Shown: positions 23,086 through 34,513 of the stretch, piece by piece
Position numbering within the stretch: position 1 is the first letter of the stretch
Layout of the letters: the number at the start of each line of letters is the position of its first letter
NCBI GenBank assembly: GCA_047495785.1
Contig: JBLDXI010000001.1
Span: 4,588,001 to 4,652,000, forward strand
Source of the DNA: Lepidodermella squamata
Taxonomy: Eukaryota > Gastrotricha
DNA: 64,000 bases
Reading direction: 5' to 3'
Program-made: the position numbers and the translations under genes
The notes under the pieces: generated by a model
Database searches by the model: none
Told to the model about the DNA's origin: nothing
The model's input: the letters and a program-made list of their open reading frames with translations, nothing else

Positions 23086-24081
23086 AGGCCGAGTATGGCG
23101 GGTCCAATGATATAATGCCTAGCAGGCTACTGCTGTCCTGCGCAATCGAAGTCATCCGTTCGGCGAAGATCAAAATTCAAATTGAGCTTAATTCTTCGCT
23201 TGACTGGTCATAAGAGATTTCATATATATTGCGACCTGAATTCAGAATAAAATCAAAATGTATAACATGCCGTGAAATAACTCGATCAAAATAACTAAAG
23301 TCTAACCATCATGTCTTCTATTGTCTTATATTTGGACAAGTTTTCAACCTTGTTCTAGTCACTGGACGTCACCGGGTTCAAACTTGTAACTGCTTGGTTT
23401 AATAACAGATTAGAGATGCAGATCGAATCAAGCTAACAAAATATTCAGGTTACTCAGCTTTTATGGAGTGGGCAAAGATGATTAAGGAAGTCTGAATCCA
23501 GGCCCATTCCGTGTCGGGCATTCCTAAAGTCGAATTATTGGCTGTGGGAATCTATAACCTGACAGAGTTTACATAATCGATCGATTATGGCCCGATTCTC
23601 AAATTTCACTACATTCGAACTCAGAATCTGTTATGTTGCTGTCCATCCTAAAGCCCACTTCAAAGGAAAGATGGTCATCAAATATCAAAGCACGGCCTAA
23701 AACGAGCTCAATCGGACGTCGGTTTCGGGAAACTAGCCTATTCTTAATTAGGTGACAACTAAACAATGTTATATTAAACTTCTAATTGAAGAGCATTTCA
23801 AGAGGATGGGAATCCGACGAGGAACACTTTCCTCTTAGAGTTTTAAATCTGTACTGAATGGACAGTAAAAGGCAACTGTACCAAAAATGTGCCATTTTGT
23901 GCGTAAAATGTTGACCAAATATCCATCCCCAACTACACGTGACTTGAGAAAAGACGGAAATGGTTGCTTTATCTATCAAGCGACTGTCATATCTACGTTA
24001 ATTCAATTTTCGATAATGGACTTTTGATCCGATTTATAATTCATATCATCAGGACAATAATTGGTCATATCGCGGGAATCG
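23086..24081. other. Spacer; right part is a duplicated upstream region
   Basis: No gene. From about 23830 to 24081 the sequence resembles 34270-34513 upstream of the paralogous gene P2, showing that the duplication took in the promoter. Confidence 0.55.
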
Positions 24082-24455
24082 ATGATCTCAGTTACCATAA
24101 TTTTTATCATAGCCCTTGCTTCAGGTGTTGCCTTATCTCGACCTTTCAAAAGTGATTTGGATGGCCAGATTTTGGAGCGAAAATTATTTCTGATGGCGCT
24201 GAATGTCTTCAATGACACCTCACCAATTGAACTTGGAGCCAGAGCTGTTGTAGTACTCGATAACTATACGCGGAGGCAATGCCGAATGATCTGCCGAAGA
24301 GTAGTAAGAAAATATCGAAACCAAACAGTTTTGCCAACTTTATATGTTTTTTTTGTTAGCATGTTCGAAGTTGCCTTCGTGAGAAACCCGATGTCCGGCC
24401 AAAGTTTATAGAAAAGAACTGTGCATATTCTAAGAGTCAAGAGTATGCTTTTTGA
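24082..24455 (+). CDS. Secreted four-cysteine peptide P1
   Basis: Two exons: 24082-24303 and 24360-24455, phase-0 intron; 105 residues. The leader (MISVTIIFIIALASGVALSR) is followed by a helical middle (ERKLFLMALNVFN, then AVVVLDNYTRRQ) and the first pair CRMIC at the end of exon 1. Exon 2 gives RSCLREKPDVRPKFIEKNC and a short tail. Spacing is C-x3-C-x7-C-x15-C, the same superfamily as S and A. The nearly identical paralog P2 lies at 34514, and each has an X-family gene convergent to it about 0.3-0.6 kb downstream. I chose the ATG at 24082 because it begins the signal peptide. Confidence 0.82.
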
Positions 24456-24752
24456 ATGCGTTGATCTCTCTGGGCTAATTGGGATGCGCATCTAACGCTT
24501 CCTGCTACAACTTGATAGCCCCACAATTTCCAAGAAATTTAGAAAAAGCAGGGCAATTTTTATGAAATGCCATGATCTTAGTAAAATTTCTGATATTAAC
24601 TCCATTCGAGCAGACGTTTGTCTCGTCCTGATCTAATCCCTCTCTTTTAGAGCGGCTTTCGAAATTTCGATCCTCTCTTGTTGCTTTTTTATTCTAAATT
24701 ATATCAAACTGTTATTGGATTCTCGGAAAACATTACGTAATTCTCTTTATTC

Positions 24753-25046
24753 TTAAGAGATTTTCTCCGTTCTTAAGAGAATAGAAAACAGAACGTTCCT
24801 TAGACAGCTGCTTCGAATTATTTTCAAGCGGCGAGCGACAGACGGCTGACCCAGGCACTGTAGCATCCGAAAGTGGAAGCCAGTGAAGCAGCGCACGCAC
24901 AGGTCACGTGAAATCTCGCCGATCCCAGTCACCGATTTCCGTAATTCTGACTCTGCAGAATGTTTCGACTGTGTTGAAGTAGTAGTGCACTGCATTACAA
25001 AGGAGAATATCAGTATTCCGTATAAGATGAATAGCGAATCTGACAT
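24753..25046 (-). CDS. Secreted cysteine peptide X1 (intronless branch)
   Basis: A single exon of 97 residues starting at MSDSLFILYGILIFSFVMQC, a signal peptide. The mature part contains SELRKSVTGIGEISRDL, then CVRC, FHFRMLQCLGQPSVARRL and IRSSC: spacing C-x2-C-x10-C-x16-C. The second half (CLGQPSVARRL) resembles the exon-2 motif CLxxxPxxR of the spliced superfamily, so X may be an intron-less relative; this is inference. It is convergent with P1. The paralog X2 at 35516 is clearly related along its length. A basic tail follows the last cysteine. Function unknown. Confidence 0.75.
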   Translation of the reverse strand: MSDSLFILYGILIFSFVMQCTTTSTQSKHSAESELRKSVTGIGEISRDLCVRCFTGFHFRMLQCLGQPSVARRLKIIRSSCLRNVLFSILLRTEKIS

Positions 25047-25079
25047 AGCAGTAATGGAAAATGCAGCCTGTTGCCTCAA

Positions 25080-26399
25080 AGAGTCAAAGAGTCAAGTCGC
25101 CGAAGAGGAGGTATTCTTAAATAAGACGACGAACATAATATGACGTTAAGAGGTATTCCCGAAGTGGTAGCAGATCGAGGTTACGATGCTTGCTAATAAA
25201 TAGGTGACTTGCTGTCGTGTCAATCATTTGCATGTCAGTTATTACCCGACCTCAAAAACCTGGAAAGAATCTGATCGCCAGGTATAAAAGCTGTACGTGA
25301 TTCTTTAAAGGTATTTTAGGCAAACTTCATCGGGAATTCAATTACAACTCAAAAGACTGTCTTTGAACAGATATCTGATCTACTTCCTGGCATTGACTTC
25401 TCTATTGAAATGTGTGTAATTTTGACTGAACTGTCGACGATTGTTGTTTAACTGAGTGATAATATGCCTATCCGTGTTAGAGATGTATGCCATAATATGG
25501 AAAAGCCTGCTGTCAAGTTTTTGTTGGTTGAAATAAATTAATGTCAAGTTTGTTCGGGAAAGCCCTGGATGTTCAATAATATTTCTTCAATGGTATGTAC
25601 GTGAGGCTCACTCCTTTATTGTACTAAATATTGTGAATCGACAGGTGTAATACGCGCTGTCAGAGCATGAATAGCTTTAATCAATCATCTTGAAGTTTGA
25701 TTCAAGCGTGGAACTTCGAAACTTGACTTAATGATCAAAGATAAAATAGAGCTAAGTTCAAGCAACCGAATCCCTCGGAAGCTGTGTTTTTTATCGGTGC
25801 TAAGATCAACATTTAGACAGTAGACACCATCCCAGTCTCGCTAATCCAGAAGGAAATGCGGCCGTTCATCAGCATCGTGTGAAAATCCCATCGTAAGCTC
25901 CGCCCTTCAGGGTCTACGCATCGAACCTGATACAACTGCTTTTGATTCGCCATCACTTATACTGACTGAAAATGGCAAGTTCGTCCGCACAAGGATTTGA
26001 GGTGGAACAGTGACTGGAATCATTATGGTTTTAGGCCTAGGTAGGATTGATAAAGTTATCGTAGCCGTCGAAGTCGCCCTGCCAAGGTGACTCAAGCCTT
26101 GGACCTCTACAACTACGCGGTAAACTGGGGTCTTGATGTAGTCAAGTATTGACCGCCTCAAAGCGTAGAATTCATTAAATCAAGATCTGGAAAAAGTCTT
26201 TCCATCAACCCTGCAGAAAAATTGATTTTATTCGATCCCCATATGGCAAGTTGAAAGCTGGATTGTCAACCGGGAGAATATTCGTGATATTGAAGTATAT
26301 ATAGCAAGTTGCCTCTCAATCGGCAGAAATTACACTGAAGTTACAGAAATCTGAGATCCACACTCGTAATTCACCGGTCACTTCTCTGACCAAGTAATA
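25080..26399. other. Intergenic region, no gene seen
   Basis: About 1.3 kb of AT-rich DNA. A TATA-like word (GGTATAAAAG) near 25280 on the plus strand has no recognisable coding exon after it, so a lost or very short gene is possible but unproven. Confidence 0.4.
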
Positions 26400-27063
26400 G
26401 CAATTTCCGGAGATAAACCTGGATTGAATGTCCAACAAATTCCTTTTTATTATTAAGTGTTTTCTGATTATTTGGTGATTTCTTCGAGGTTTTTCAAGCT
26501 TGCAAAATTTTTCATCTCAGCCAAGCCATTTCGCGATGAAAATAGGCATTAAATTAAACAATGGAATGCTTACAAAGGAATTCAAACTATGCCCAGGTGG
26601 CTTACGGTTTTATATAGATTGTGTGCTTTGTTCTTCACGAAAAACAGCCGCATGATAGACCGAAGAACGACTTGAAAAGAATGTACTTAAAAATTGAAAA
26701 AAAATTATGAGTTTGCAACATGCACAATTTCGCCCTGATTAAATTTGGAAATTTAGCTCAGATGATGAATCATTGTTTATTTGACTGAGCACGACAAGTG
26801 AAGGCGGAGGGTGTAATAAACCGCGGCTAACATGTGATGAGAGCGCAAAACAAACCACCGGCCACAATTGCCCTACCGGCCAGACATTCGTAGGCCATTG
26901 TTTTCCGGCTAATTTTAAACCAAGGTCAGCTCACGTTAAAGTCTGACGAATTTTGACCGAATTCACCGAGGGTATAAATTGTCTCGCCCGGCGGTTGATC
27001 AAGCATGAGTTGCTTTTTCTCCCTGCAAAATATTGCCTTAATACCTCTGAAGCTATCTGAATC
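26400..27063 (+). promoter_or_regulatory. ICK-2 promoter, duplicated upstream block
   Basis: The block aligns with 29140-29952 upstream of ICK-3: both include the same stretch around AACAATGGAATGC, the CCGGCC block, the CCATTGTTTTC word and GGGTATAAATTGTCTCGCCC. The TATA box is at 26973-26979, about 90 bp before the ATG. Confidence 0.75.
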
Positions 27064-28410
27064 ATGTCGCCTGGAGTGATCAACTTTCCGCAAATCGCTT
27101 TTCTCACTCTGCTATATCTGCTGCAAGCCTTTCTGTTGTCGAGCGTTTACAGCAATCCTTCAATTTGCATCAAGCAGAATGGCTATTGCACTTCCTTCAC
27201 GCAATGCTGCTCAAAGTTAGTTCATAGATGTTGAAAAGATGTTGAAAAGTTACAACAGGAGCTTCAGTACGACATTGATCAATTGAGTGTCTGGCTCGCA
27301 GCGAACAGTCTAATGGTAAACGGGAAAAAATCGCAGATGATTGTTTTGCCAACCGACTACAACACCACTTCCCCACCTAAATTCGAAATCAAAATTGACG
27401 GCTGCTTGATCGGAACAACGTCATCACTCAAAGTCTTGGGGTTTACTCTTGACAATAAATTGGGATTTAAGGAACATTTAAGGGGGGTGAAAAACAAATC
27501 ACGTAGTGGCTTATTCGGACTGAGGATCGCTGCTAAATACCTTGATCGAAAGACTCTCAAACTCATGGCAAATGGCCTAATATTCTGCCACTTAATGTAC
27601 TGCGATACAACTCTCTCGCAGCTGGCACCGACCAAGCTCAGCAAACTACAACGTCGCCAAGACCAGGCCGTAAGAATCATTTGCCACGCTCCGATGAACG
27701 CGGACCCCGCACCGCTAAGACAAAAACTCGGATGGCTGGATCTTGACGGAAAACGAAAAGTTCACCTGGCAACACTGATCTGGCGCTGCATTAATGGTGA
27801 GGCCCCGGTAGCCATAGCCAACTTCTTCAAACTTCGAACCGCACCAATGGCTTCTACCCGCAAACAAAACGCCCTCAAAGAACTCTCAAACATCCTAGAG
27901 GTGCCCAGGACTAAGTCAGCGATCATGGATCGGTGTTTGGCTCACCATGGATCGGTATTTTGGAACTCTCTCCCCGACCACATCCGCACATCCAAAACTG
28001 CCGACCAATGCAGAAACTTGGTTTACCGTCACCTGCTTACACAACAAAAAGAACTTACCTCAAATACCGCCGCCTGAAACCAGAAGACAAGAGCATCTGC
28101 ATTTTATATTTTTATATTGATCCTGCTACAAACCAACATTCATCACAATTGTTTTCTTTGTTGAGCTATCTTCTTTTTTATACATATAAGTTACATGATG
28201 TTTTATAACTATCTAATCTTGTGTACAGTTTAAATCGAACCTAACTAATCCATTGTCTTTTTTTACAGCTGAGCTTTCCAACTTTTTCTAAAAACGGATG
28301 AATGGCTCATAAATAAATAAATAAATAAATCATAAATTAAAAAGGCATTCAATCAATTATAGGATTCCATGTTTTTCAGCGTTTGTGACGACTCGTTCTA
28401 TTGTAACTGA
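27064..28410 (+). CDS. ICK knottin secreted peptide, ICK-2, with LINE in its intron
   Basis: Two exons, 27064-27215 and 28380-28410; 60 residues. The signal peptide, intron position, phase and C-x6-C-x5-CC-x3-C-x5-C framework match the other three copies. The intron is 1164 bp instead of 54-63 bp because a LINE 3' fragment (27246-28370) lies inside it in the sense direction. The GT donor and TTTTTCAG acceptor are intact, so the gene may still work. Upstream sequence and protein are closest to ICK-3. The role of the family is open: antimicrobial, inhibitor, signalling or toxin-like. Confidence 0.8.
27246..28370 (+). mobile_element. 5'-truncated LINE (non-LTR retrotransposon) fragment
   Basis: The frame through 28077 encodes the C-terminal end of a non-LTR reverse transcriptase: the thumb-like motif DIDQLSVWLAANSLMVNGKK, LKVLGFTLDN, RRQDQAVRIICHAP and FWNSLPDHIRTSK. 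This end is shared by Jockey/CR1/RTE-type elements. The catalytic FADD box and endonuclease are absent, as expected for 5' truncation. The 3' end has short (TAAA)n repeats near 28310-28335 instead of a long poly(A). A second, shorter copy is at 52456-52957. Confidence 0.88.
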
Positions 28411-29139
28411 GTGTCTATAAATAAGACTGGTTTGCGGTGCAATTCAGTGATTCGATTAAATTTTTCCTGGCTCTAGTAGCTAATGCGAAGTTGAATGCAA
28501 TCAATAAATGGAATAGATTTCCGTCCAATTTCTCCAATTGTTGTGTTTTGCAGTTGTTTTTCTAGCAATTTTCAACGGTTTAACGTCTGAAACGATACAT
28601 TCATGTCTGAAGTCCGAAGCGGTTAATCTGATCTCTATGATCGCATGAGATCACCGGAATAAGACATAGAGACGCATGACATCTCTGAGATGCAAAATTT
28701 AACTTCCTGATGTTTGAGTCATAGATAATGGTGATATCCTTAGGGAAATGTCTCCTTGTGCGACGAATTTGAAAAGTATCCCAAGTTAGGACTGCTCCGC
28801 GGAAACGGTGAAGAATGGCGCTGATTTGGTGGTTGATTCGAGGAGCGTTACAGAGTCCTGAAAATCGAGAAATCAACGAAATTGACCAAGTACGTAGGAA
28901 TCGAAACCTGGCATTAAGATTTAAAACGAATACACCGGATAGCGGCACAAAAATCAACGATAGGACAATGTGCTGCGAATTAAATGCGATAAATGAGGGT
29001 TGCTGGGCCTTTAAAGTCGATCATGCAACCGTTACCTACCGCGACATTCAGCTCAGCATCCTCAAAATGCAGTTACAGAATTCTGAGATCTCATTATTCA
29101 CACTTCGCTTCCCTGATCAGCCTATAGCAATATGCTGCA
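28411..29139. other. Spacer between ICK-2 and the ICK-3 upstream block
   Basis: No supported gene; open frames overlap on both strands without splice or family evidence. Confidence 0.45.
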
Positions 29140-29952
29140 ATAAACCTTGGATTTAACATGATGGCTAACAACTAACAACTTCGATTGTTTTCGGTTTTTC
29201 CTGTTTATTTTTGTGATTTTTTCAGGGTTTTTCGAGCTTGCAAAAAGTTTCGTCTTAACGCAGCCATTTTATTGTCGAGTTAGGAATAGAGGCATTCAAT
29301 TAAACAATGGAATGCGAACGAAGGAATTCAAACTGTCGCTTATGTTTTTCTACAAATTTTTGAGGGCTTTGATCCTCACGTATGATGGAAACATCGCAGA
29401 AATTCAGTCAAAAAGATCAGCCATCTCAATCCAACTCCAGGCACAATATTAACAAGGATAACAAGTCGCAACCACCGCTAACGCGTAGCTTCAGAAAATA
29501 AACTCAACTTCAAATAGAAGGATAACACACTCGAAATCGTATTCGTTCCCAAACCTAAAAAATTAGATAACAAGCTAATCAGTTTGTAACACTCTATCTC
29601 TATTCAATCATTTTGCCCTAATTAATTTTTGAAATTTCGCTCAGATAATGATTCATTGTTGTTTTCACAGAGCACGACAAGTGCAGGCGGTGGGTATAAA
29701 AAACCTGTAGCCATCATGTGATCAAAGCGCGACACAAACCACCGGCCGCATTTGCCCTACCGACAAGACAATCACAGGCTATTGTTTTCGGGCTAATTTT
29801 ACACCAATGTCAGCTCACTTCGCTAGGCTGACGAATTTGACCGAATTCACCCAGGGTATAAATTGTCTCGCCCGGCGGTTGTTCAAGCATGAGTTGCTTA
29901 TTCTTCCTAAAAATCTTGCCTTAACTATCTGAAGTCTGAAGCTATCTGAATC
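29140..29952 (+). promoter_or_regulatory. ICK-3 promoter, duplicated upstream block
   Basis: Counterpart of 26400-27063. TATAAA is at 29857-29862, about 90 bp before the ATG, followed by the same TTGTCTCGCCCGGCGGTT word as in ICK-2. Similarity beginning some 800 bp upstream shows that the duplicated unit included a long promoter. Confidence 0.75.
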
Positions 29953-30189
29953 ATGTCACCTGGTGTAATGAACTTCCCGCAAATCGTTGTTATCGCTCTG
30001 CTCTTTCTGCTGCAAGCCTTCCTGTCTTCAAACGTTTACGGCGATCCTTCAATTTGCGTCCCGTTGAATGGCTACTGTACTTCCTTCACGCAATGCTGCT
30101 CCAAGTTAGTTCATCAATTGAAATCATTAAAATAAATTATGAATTGCATTTGTTCCAGCGTTTGTGACGACTCATTCTATTGCAACTGA
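29953..30189 (+). CDS. ICK knottin secreted peptide, ICK-3
   Basis: Two exons, 29953-30104 and 30159-30189; 60 residues. The signal peptide (MNFPQIVVIALLFLLQAF) is followed directly by the six-cysteine domain with the same spacing as the other copies. Exon 2 is ten codons including the stop and carries the fifth and sixth cysteines. The intron is 54 bp with a TTGTTCCAG acceptor. It is closest to ICK-2, differing from it mainly between the first and second cysteines. Confidence 0.87.
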
Positions 30190-31100
30190 GTGACGACTAG
30201 TATTGCGGAGATTTGATAACATTTTTTGGCTCTAGTAGCTATCGCGAAGTTGAAAACAATCAATAAATGGAATGGATTTCCCTCCTACTTCTCCTATTGT
30301 TGTTTTATACAAATTTTCCAGCGATTCTCATCGGTTTAGTATGAATACGAAAGATTCCTTTCTGAAGCGTTTAAAATTTCAGCAGTTCAGACGCATGAAA
30401 GCCTTTCCCTGTCAACTGCCTCAAAGCTTGTTGTTATCGACCCAGAGCTGCCCCAATACCCGCTTAAAATGCGATTTTTTGTTGTTGTTTTACTCATTCA
30501 GTTATGCTGCCACTATCAAAAGCAGTATTCGGCTTTTTGACTGATTTAAACAGCGAGAACACGGCTAATGATTACGATGAACCGACAGGATTTTCGTTCA
30601 TGAGGGTGTTAACTGCTACACCATGTATCAATCCATCAACCCGCATTGGAGTAGGTTAGACATGATCAACCGAGCGAAATATTATTGCTGATTTGTTGAC
30701 AGAAAGATGAAAAGAGTGGTAAACTAGCCTAGCCACAATGGCTGCATGTCGCTGCGCAACTACAGCGCAACTACGACATGGCAGTCTATTTTGAGTAAAA
30801 TAATTCATTCATTTATTCAGAACCTTCGAACATCAAACTTCAAAGACTAATCAAAAGATATGATGGGCGTATTAGAAAGTTCATCGAAATAAACGTTAAA
30901 TAAAGTAGGCGCATTTTTTGTCCTTGATCAAAATACGATGATTAACTCAACTGATTCATTGTTGTTTTTTCTGTAGCTCACGACTTTTAAAAGCCACTGG
31001 CTAAAAAAACAAACACTGCGCAATTCACGCGGTTTTCATTGTCTGGGTTTCATTCATTTGCGTCAAAAAGCAGGCCTAAAAATAAATGGCCATGCTATCA
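30190..31100. other. Spacer between ICK-3 and ICK-4
   Basis: No gene supported. Confidence 0.5.
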
Positions 31101-31181
31101 TGCTGTTGTTATCAAACCTATTTTGAATCTCCGGCCAGCCTACGCCAACATTTGAACCGGCTTTCGAAGCCAAATTTAGGG

Positions 31182-31188
31182 TATAAAA
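31182..31188 (+). promoter_or_regulatory. TATA box of ICK-4
   Basis: GGGTATAAAAG lies about 100 bp before the ATG at 31286. A weak version of the shared CATTGTCTG/TTTGGG upstream block is visible at 31020-31070. Confidence 0.6.
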
Positions 31189-31285
31189 GCTCAGCCTACT
31201 GTCCAGTGACTGTGTATCAGCTTCTTGAGTCATTTAATTAAGGCGAAGTTTATATCAATTCAAACATCACAACATCCAGAGGAGA

Positions 31286-31522
31286 ATGTCAAAAGTAGCG
31301 TTGCAAATCTCATGCTTGGCTTTGGTGGCGATTACTCTGCTTCTACAAATGTTCATGCCTCAAGATGTCAACGGTGCTCCTTCAATTTGTATTGCAGCGA
31401 ACGATCACTGCACTTCCTTCACGCAATGCTGTTCCAAGTTAGTTGATCAGTTTCAAATTAAGGATCAATAATTTATTATCGGTTTTTCCAGCGTGTGTGA
31501 TCATACGTTTCACTGCAGCTGA
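31286..31522 (+). CDS. ICK knottin secreted peptide, ICK-4
   Basis: Two exons, 31286-31437 and 31492-31522; 60 residues. It has a hydrophobic signal peptide (ALQISCLALVAITLLLQMF) that contains one extra cysteine, then the six-cysteine framework C-x6-C-x5-CC-x3-C-x5-C. Loop residues differ from ICK-1 to -3 (loops 1 and 4 have more His/Asp), while loop 2 (TSFTQ) is identical in all copies. That pattern, conserved loop 2 with variable outer loops, suggests diversifying function on a constant scaffold. Confidence 0.87.
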
Positions 31523-32045
31523 ACACCGAGAACTGACTCCAAACATTCAGAAACAATATATTTCTCATTCTATTCAAATTGTTAGCTGTTGAAAGTCACA
31601 TTTCAAATTCGAAATAAAAATAAAAATTCAAGGTTCCCATTGTCAAAAAAGTCACTTTATTATCGAAATCGTTAGAAAATTGAAAAATTGTAAGGTTGTT
31701 AACGAATTTCCAGGTTTCTAGGAAAAAGAAAGTCAACCCCTCCTATTTCAGCAATCCCTCCATTTTTTGTATCGCAACTTCCCAAATTTCTGCGAAACTT
31801 ATATACGATGAAGGAGCAGCCTTGTAATGCACAGAATAGCAACTCACTCACAAGCTAGAGTAACATATTGCGAGCTTTCTTTACTTGATACGGTAACTAT
31901 GATTCATGAATAATTCGAGAAATTGTAGTTTGGAGACTTGCTCTATTGGTAAATGTGAGATATTCTGGCTGGATCTTGCCGGCATATCAACTACAAACGG
32001 TAGCGACTGTTGAGAAAACGCGTTTTATCAGCTTATATTTGTCGC
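31523..32045. other. Spacer
   Basis: No gene supported between ICK-4 and the truncated A-like gene. Confidence 0.5.
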
Positions 32046-32324
32046 TCACTTGTTGAATTCGTTTGGAAGGAACAAAGCGAGACCGCCGTGTTGCAGCTCG
32101 AACGCGGTGGCGCCTTCAGCCTGATGGAAATATTCAGTTTGTCCGATGCAGGGCGTTTTGAACGACACCGAACCTCGCCATGTCTCTTCGTGGTTCGAGC
32201 AGCGATTCAGCGAGTGAAAAATCGCATCATTGAAGACTCTGTTATGAGCTATCGCAGGTCTGCATGAGACATGATTCACAGAAGAAGCAATAAACAATAG
32301 CGCTATAAGAAGCAGGCTCGTCAT
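32046..32324 (-). CDS. Truncated A-like secreted peptide
   Basis: A single exon of 92 residues starting MTSLLLIALLFIASSVNHVS. It resembles the first half of the A family: CRP, then the order NxxxxDxIFxxLxxCS and a later PCxG, matching positions of the first two cysteines of A1-A3. The C-terminal module of A (the C-x3-C pair and exon 2) is absent, replaced by FELQHGGLALFLPNEFNK. It may be a shortened working gene or a decaying copy. A more degraded version of the same sequence is at 36548-36720. Confidence 0.55.
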   Translation of the reverse strand: MTSLLLIALLFIASSVNHVSCRPAIAHNRVFNDAIFHSLNRCSNHEETWRGSVSFKTPCIGQTEYFHQAEGATAFELQHGGLALFLPNEFNK

Positions 32325-33153
32325 TTCGATATTGCTAAATGAGCTATGATAACTGATAACAAAAAGCACAACGTTATTCACAGGCAAGATCTTTATAAAC
32401 TATGAGCGTGGAAAATTGATAGATTGACAGGATGTAACATGTGACGCCTGACAGGAGTAAGGTGCTAACTAAAACTGAGTCTCGATTAGTGACATATCAA
32501 TAATGCATTTATAATCAATGATACACGCTCTATTTGAGGCAACCTGAACTATCATGAGTACGTGAATGCAAGAAAACAAAAGTTGCCACCAAAAACAAGA
32601 CATATCACGATCATCAAATCCGTTGTCTCTGATTTGTGACAGCAAATGACGCAGCCAAATGAGCTTCAGCGAAACGCGGAAAGGATTTGATTCAATTTCC
32701 GCGGACAAGGCAATTATAATGACGAGGCGGTGATTTCACAGTCCACGGACAGCCACGCATGATTTGTTCAGTTTGACAGTTGGTCCTGAAAAGATAGTTT
32801 AATATTGTCAAGGTAGGTGAAGAGAGCTTCAGTCGCCATGCGTATGAGAAACCCAAATGCTCCGCTATTTCATTCCTATTTGAGATTTGAGCATGTCTAC
32901 TACTTTCGTAAGTTCATTTTTTGTCTATGATCTATGACTATTTGTCTATGATATTAATACCACCTCGTTTTCGTGCCCAAAGCACAAAAACGCTCAGCGA
33001 ACCATAACTTGAAATAGAAAAGCAGGCATAGCAAGGTTTCCGACACAAGGGTCTTGTCTGCTTATACTGATATTTTCTATCATCAATTATCACGTAAGAG
33101 TCAAGGCAGGATCAAGGCAGGAAAAGGTCGACTTTCCCTTTTCCCTAATCAGT
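32325..33153. other. Intergenic region shared with the R1 promoter
   Basis: Bidirectional upstream region between the A-like gene (minus) and R1 (plus). No separate gene. Confidence 0.45.
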
Positions 33154-33534
33154 ATGCGAATATGCCTTTTCCTAACCATAATATCTGCCGTACCGCATGT
33201 TTCGCTATCTGCATACGGTCTTTTATTTGATCTGAACAGCGAGGCGAACGCCATTGATGGGCTCGATGGGCCGATTCAAGTAACTCTGGTTGCAAGTATT
33301 GATCCGGATGTACTGTGGCGCAGGCTGACTATGGTTAATGGAGCTGTGCGGACAAAGGTATCGGCAGATTTCTCAACGATGTTGCAGGAAGAACAAAGAA
33401 AATCGCCCGAACAACAGTGGTTAAAATTAGCTTCATCGCTTCAGCAGCAGAGAAAAAAATCTTGCGGGAGAAATGGCAGGCGGGGCAAAATTGTTGTCAC
33501 TGGCTCTTTCAATGTTGTAGACATTCCGAAGTAA
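33154..33534 (+). CDS. Secreted VVTGSF-family peptide R1
   Basis: A single exon of 126 residues. A signal peptide (MRICLFLTIISAVPHVSLSA) is followed by YGLLFDLNSEANA, a middle region with LWRRLTMVNGAVRTKVSADF, a Gln/Ser/basic segment (QQWLKLASSLQQQRKK) and the conserved end GKIVVTGSFNVVDIPK. There is one cysteine only, so it is not a disulfide peptide. Paralogs are R2 (37147), R3 (59942-60355, minus) and a broken copy at 45317. The final 16 residues are the best-conserved part, which suggests that the C-terminus is the working peptide. I recognise no outside family. Confidence 0.8.
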   Translation: MRICLFLTIISAVPHVSLSAYGLLFDLNSEANAIDGLDGPIQVTLVASIDPDVLWRRLTMVNGAVRTKVSADFSTMLQEEQRKSPEQQWLKLASSLQQQRKKSCGRNGRRGKIVVTGSFNVVDIPK

Positions 33535-34270
33535 GAAAAAAGATTGTAACAGCGCGATCGATCTATAATTGCTCGTTGAAGCTAGTTTAATAATCAAGAG
33601 AGGAATAAAATGAAATTTTCTCAGGCTTTGTGCTTTGCGATCACTTATTCCACAGCAGTTGAAGTTCACTGCTAAATTTCGAGCAGGCAGGCTAGTCGCC
33701 ATAACCGAATGCAGCAAATAACCGAAAAGCGATTAAGCATTGAAACGGGCTGAAAAAACCTCAATCGTCAATATAAAATATACAATTGAAGGGCCCGAGG
33801 ACAAAGAGAATAATTCCTAATGGAAATCCGTAGAACTCGAGTCGGAAGAGCAGAAATCCTGATAAAAGCTTGCCCACGGGTTCGGCATCTTCAGCAATTC
33901 GCATCACTTTTAACCTCGACTTGGACAACATTAATCTATACATGACGTTTACGCCTTTGATAATTCTTGTACTAGATGGTTTCAATGAACGCTATTTTGG
34001 GCGCAGGAATCGTCCGTCATGGGAAGCAGTTTGCACATCTGAAGTCTGCTCTCTGCTCACATAATTGTATTCACTCGCTTTCCCGGAAGTATCTGTCCCA
34101 GGGTCATCGGTCGACTCGCTCTGGATGAAATGACTTGCATTAGACTTGGATCAGATGCACTTATGTCTCGCTAAATAAATGGCAATCGAACGTCTGCGCT
34201 GAGCGCGAAAAGATCAATTTTAATAATTCGAAAGGTGGTGCAAAGTCTATTTCTCTAACTCAGAATAATC
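33535..34270. other. Spacer
   Basis: No gene supported. The right end begins the duplicated upstream block of P2. Confidence 0.45.
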
Positions 34271-34513
34271 AGATCTGTCCCAAATGGACAGCGAAAAGTC
34301 CATTGTACCTGCAATTTCTTGTTATTTTGCGTGTGAAATATTGATCAACTTTTCGCAAACACACATGGCTTGTACGAAAACGGTAATGATTGATTGATCA
34401 TTTAAGCGATACGTAACTCAATTTCCGATGCTCACCGGTAATAGCTACGCGATAACGGACTAGAATCCTATTTAAATTCCATTCATTCAAGAAAACTGAG
34501 TCATTCCACAAAA

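Noticed and set aside
25280-25440. TATA-like GGTATAAAAG suggesting another small-peptide gene
   Set aside because: No ATG with a hydrophobic leader or cysteine framework follows within a plausible distance.
27283-28077. The 264-codon frame as a host gene
   Set aside because: Its sequence is the end of a non-LTR reverse transcriptase and it lies within an intron with a (TAAA)n tail.
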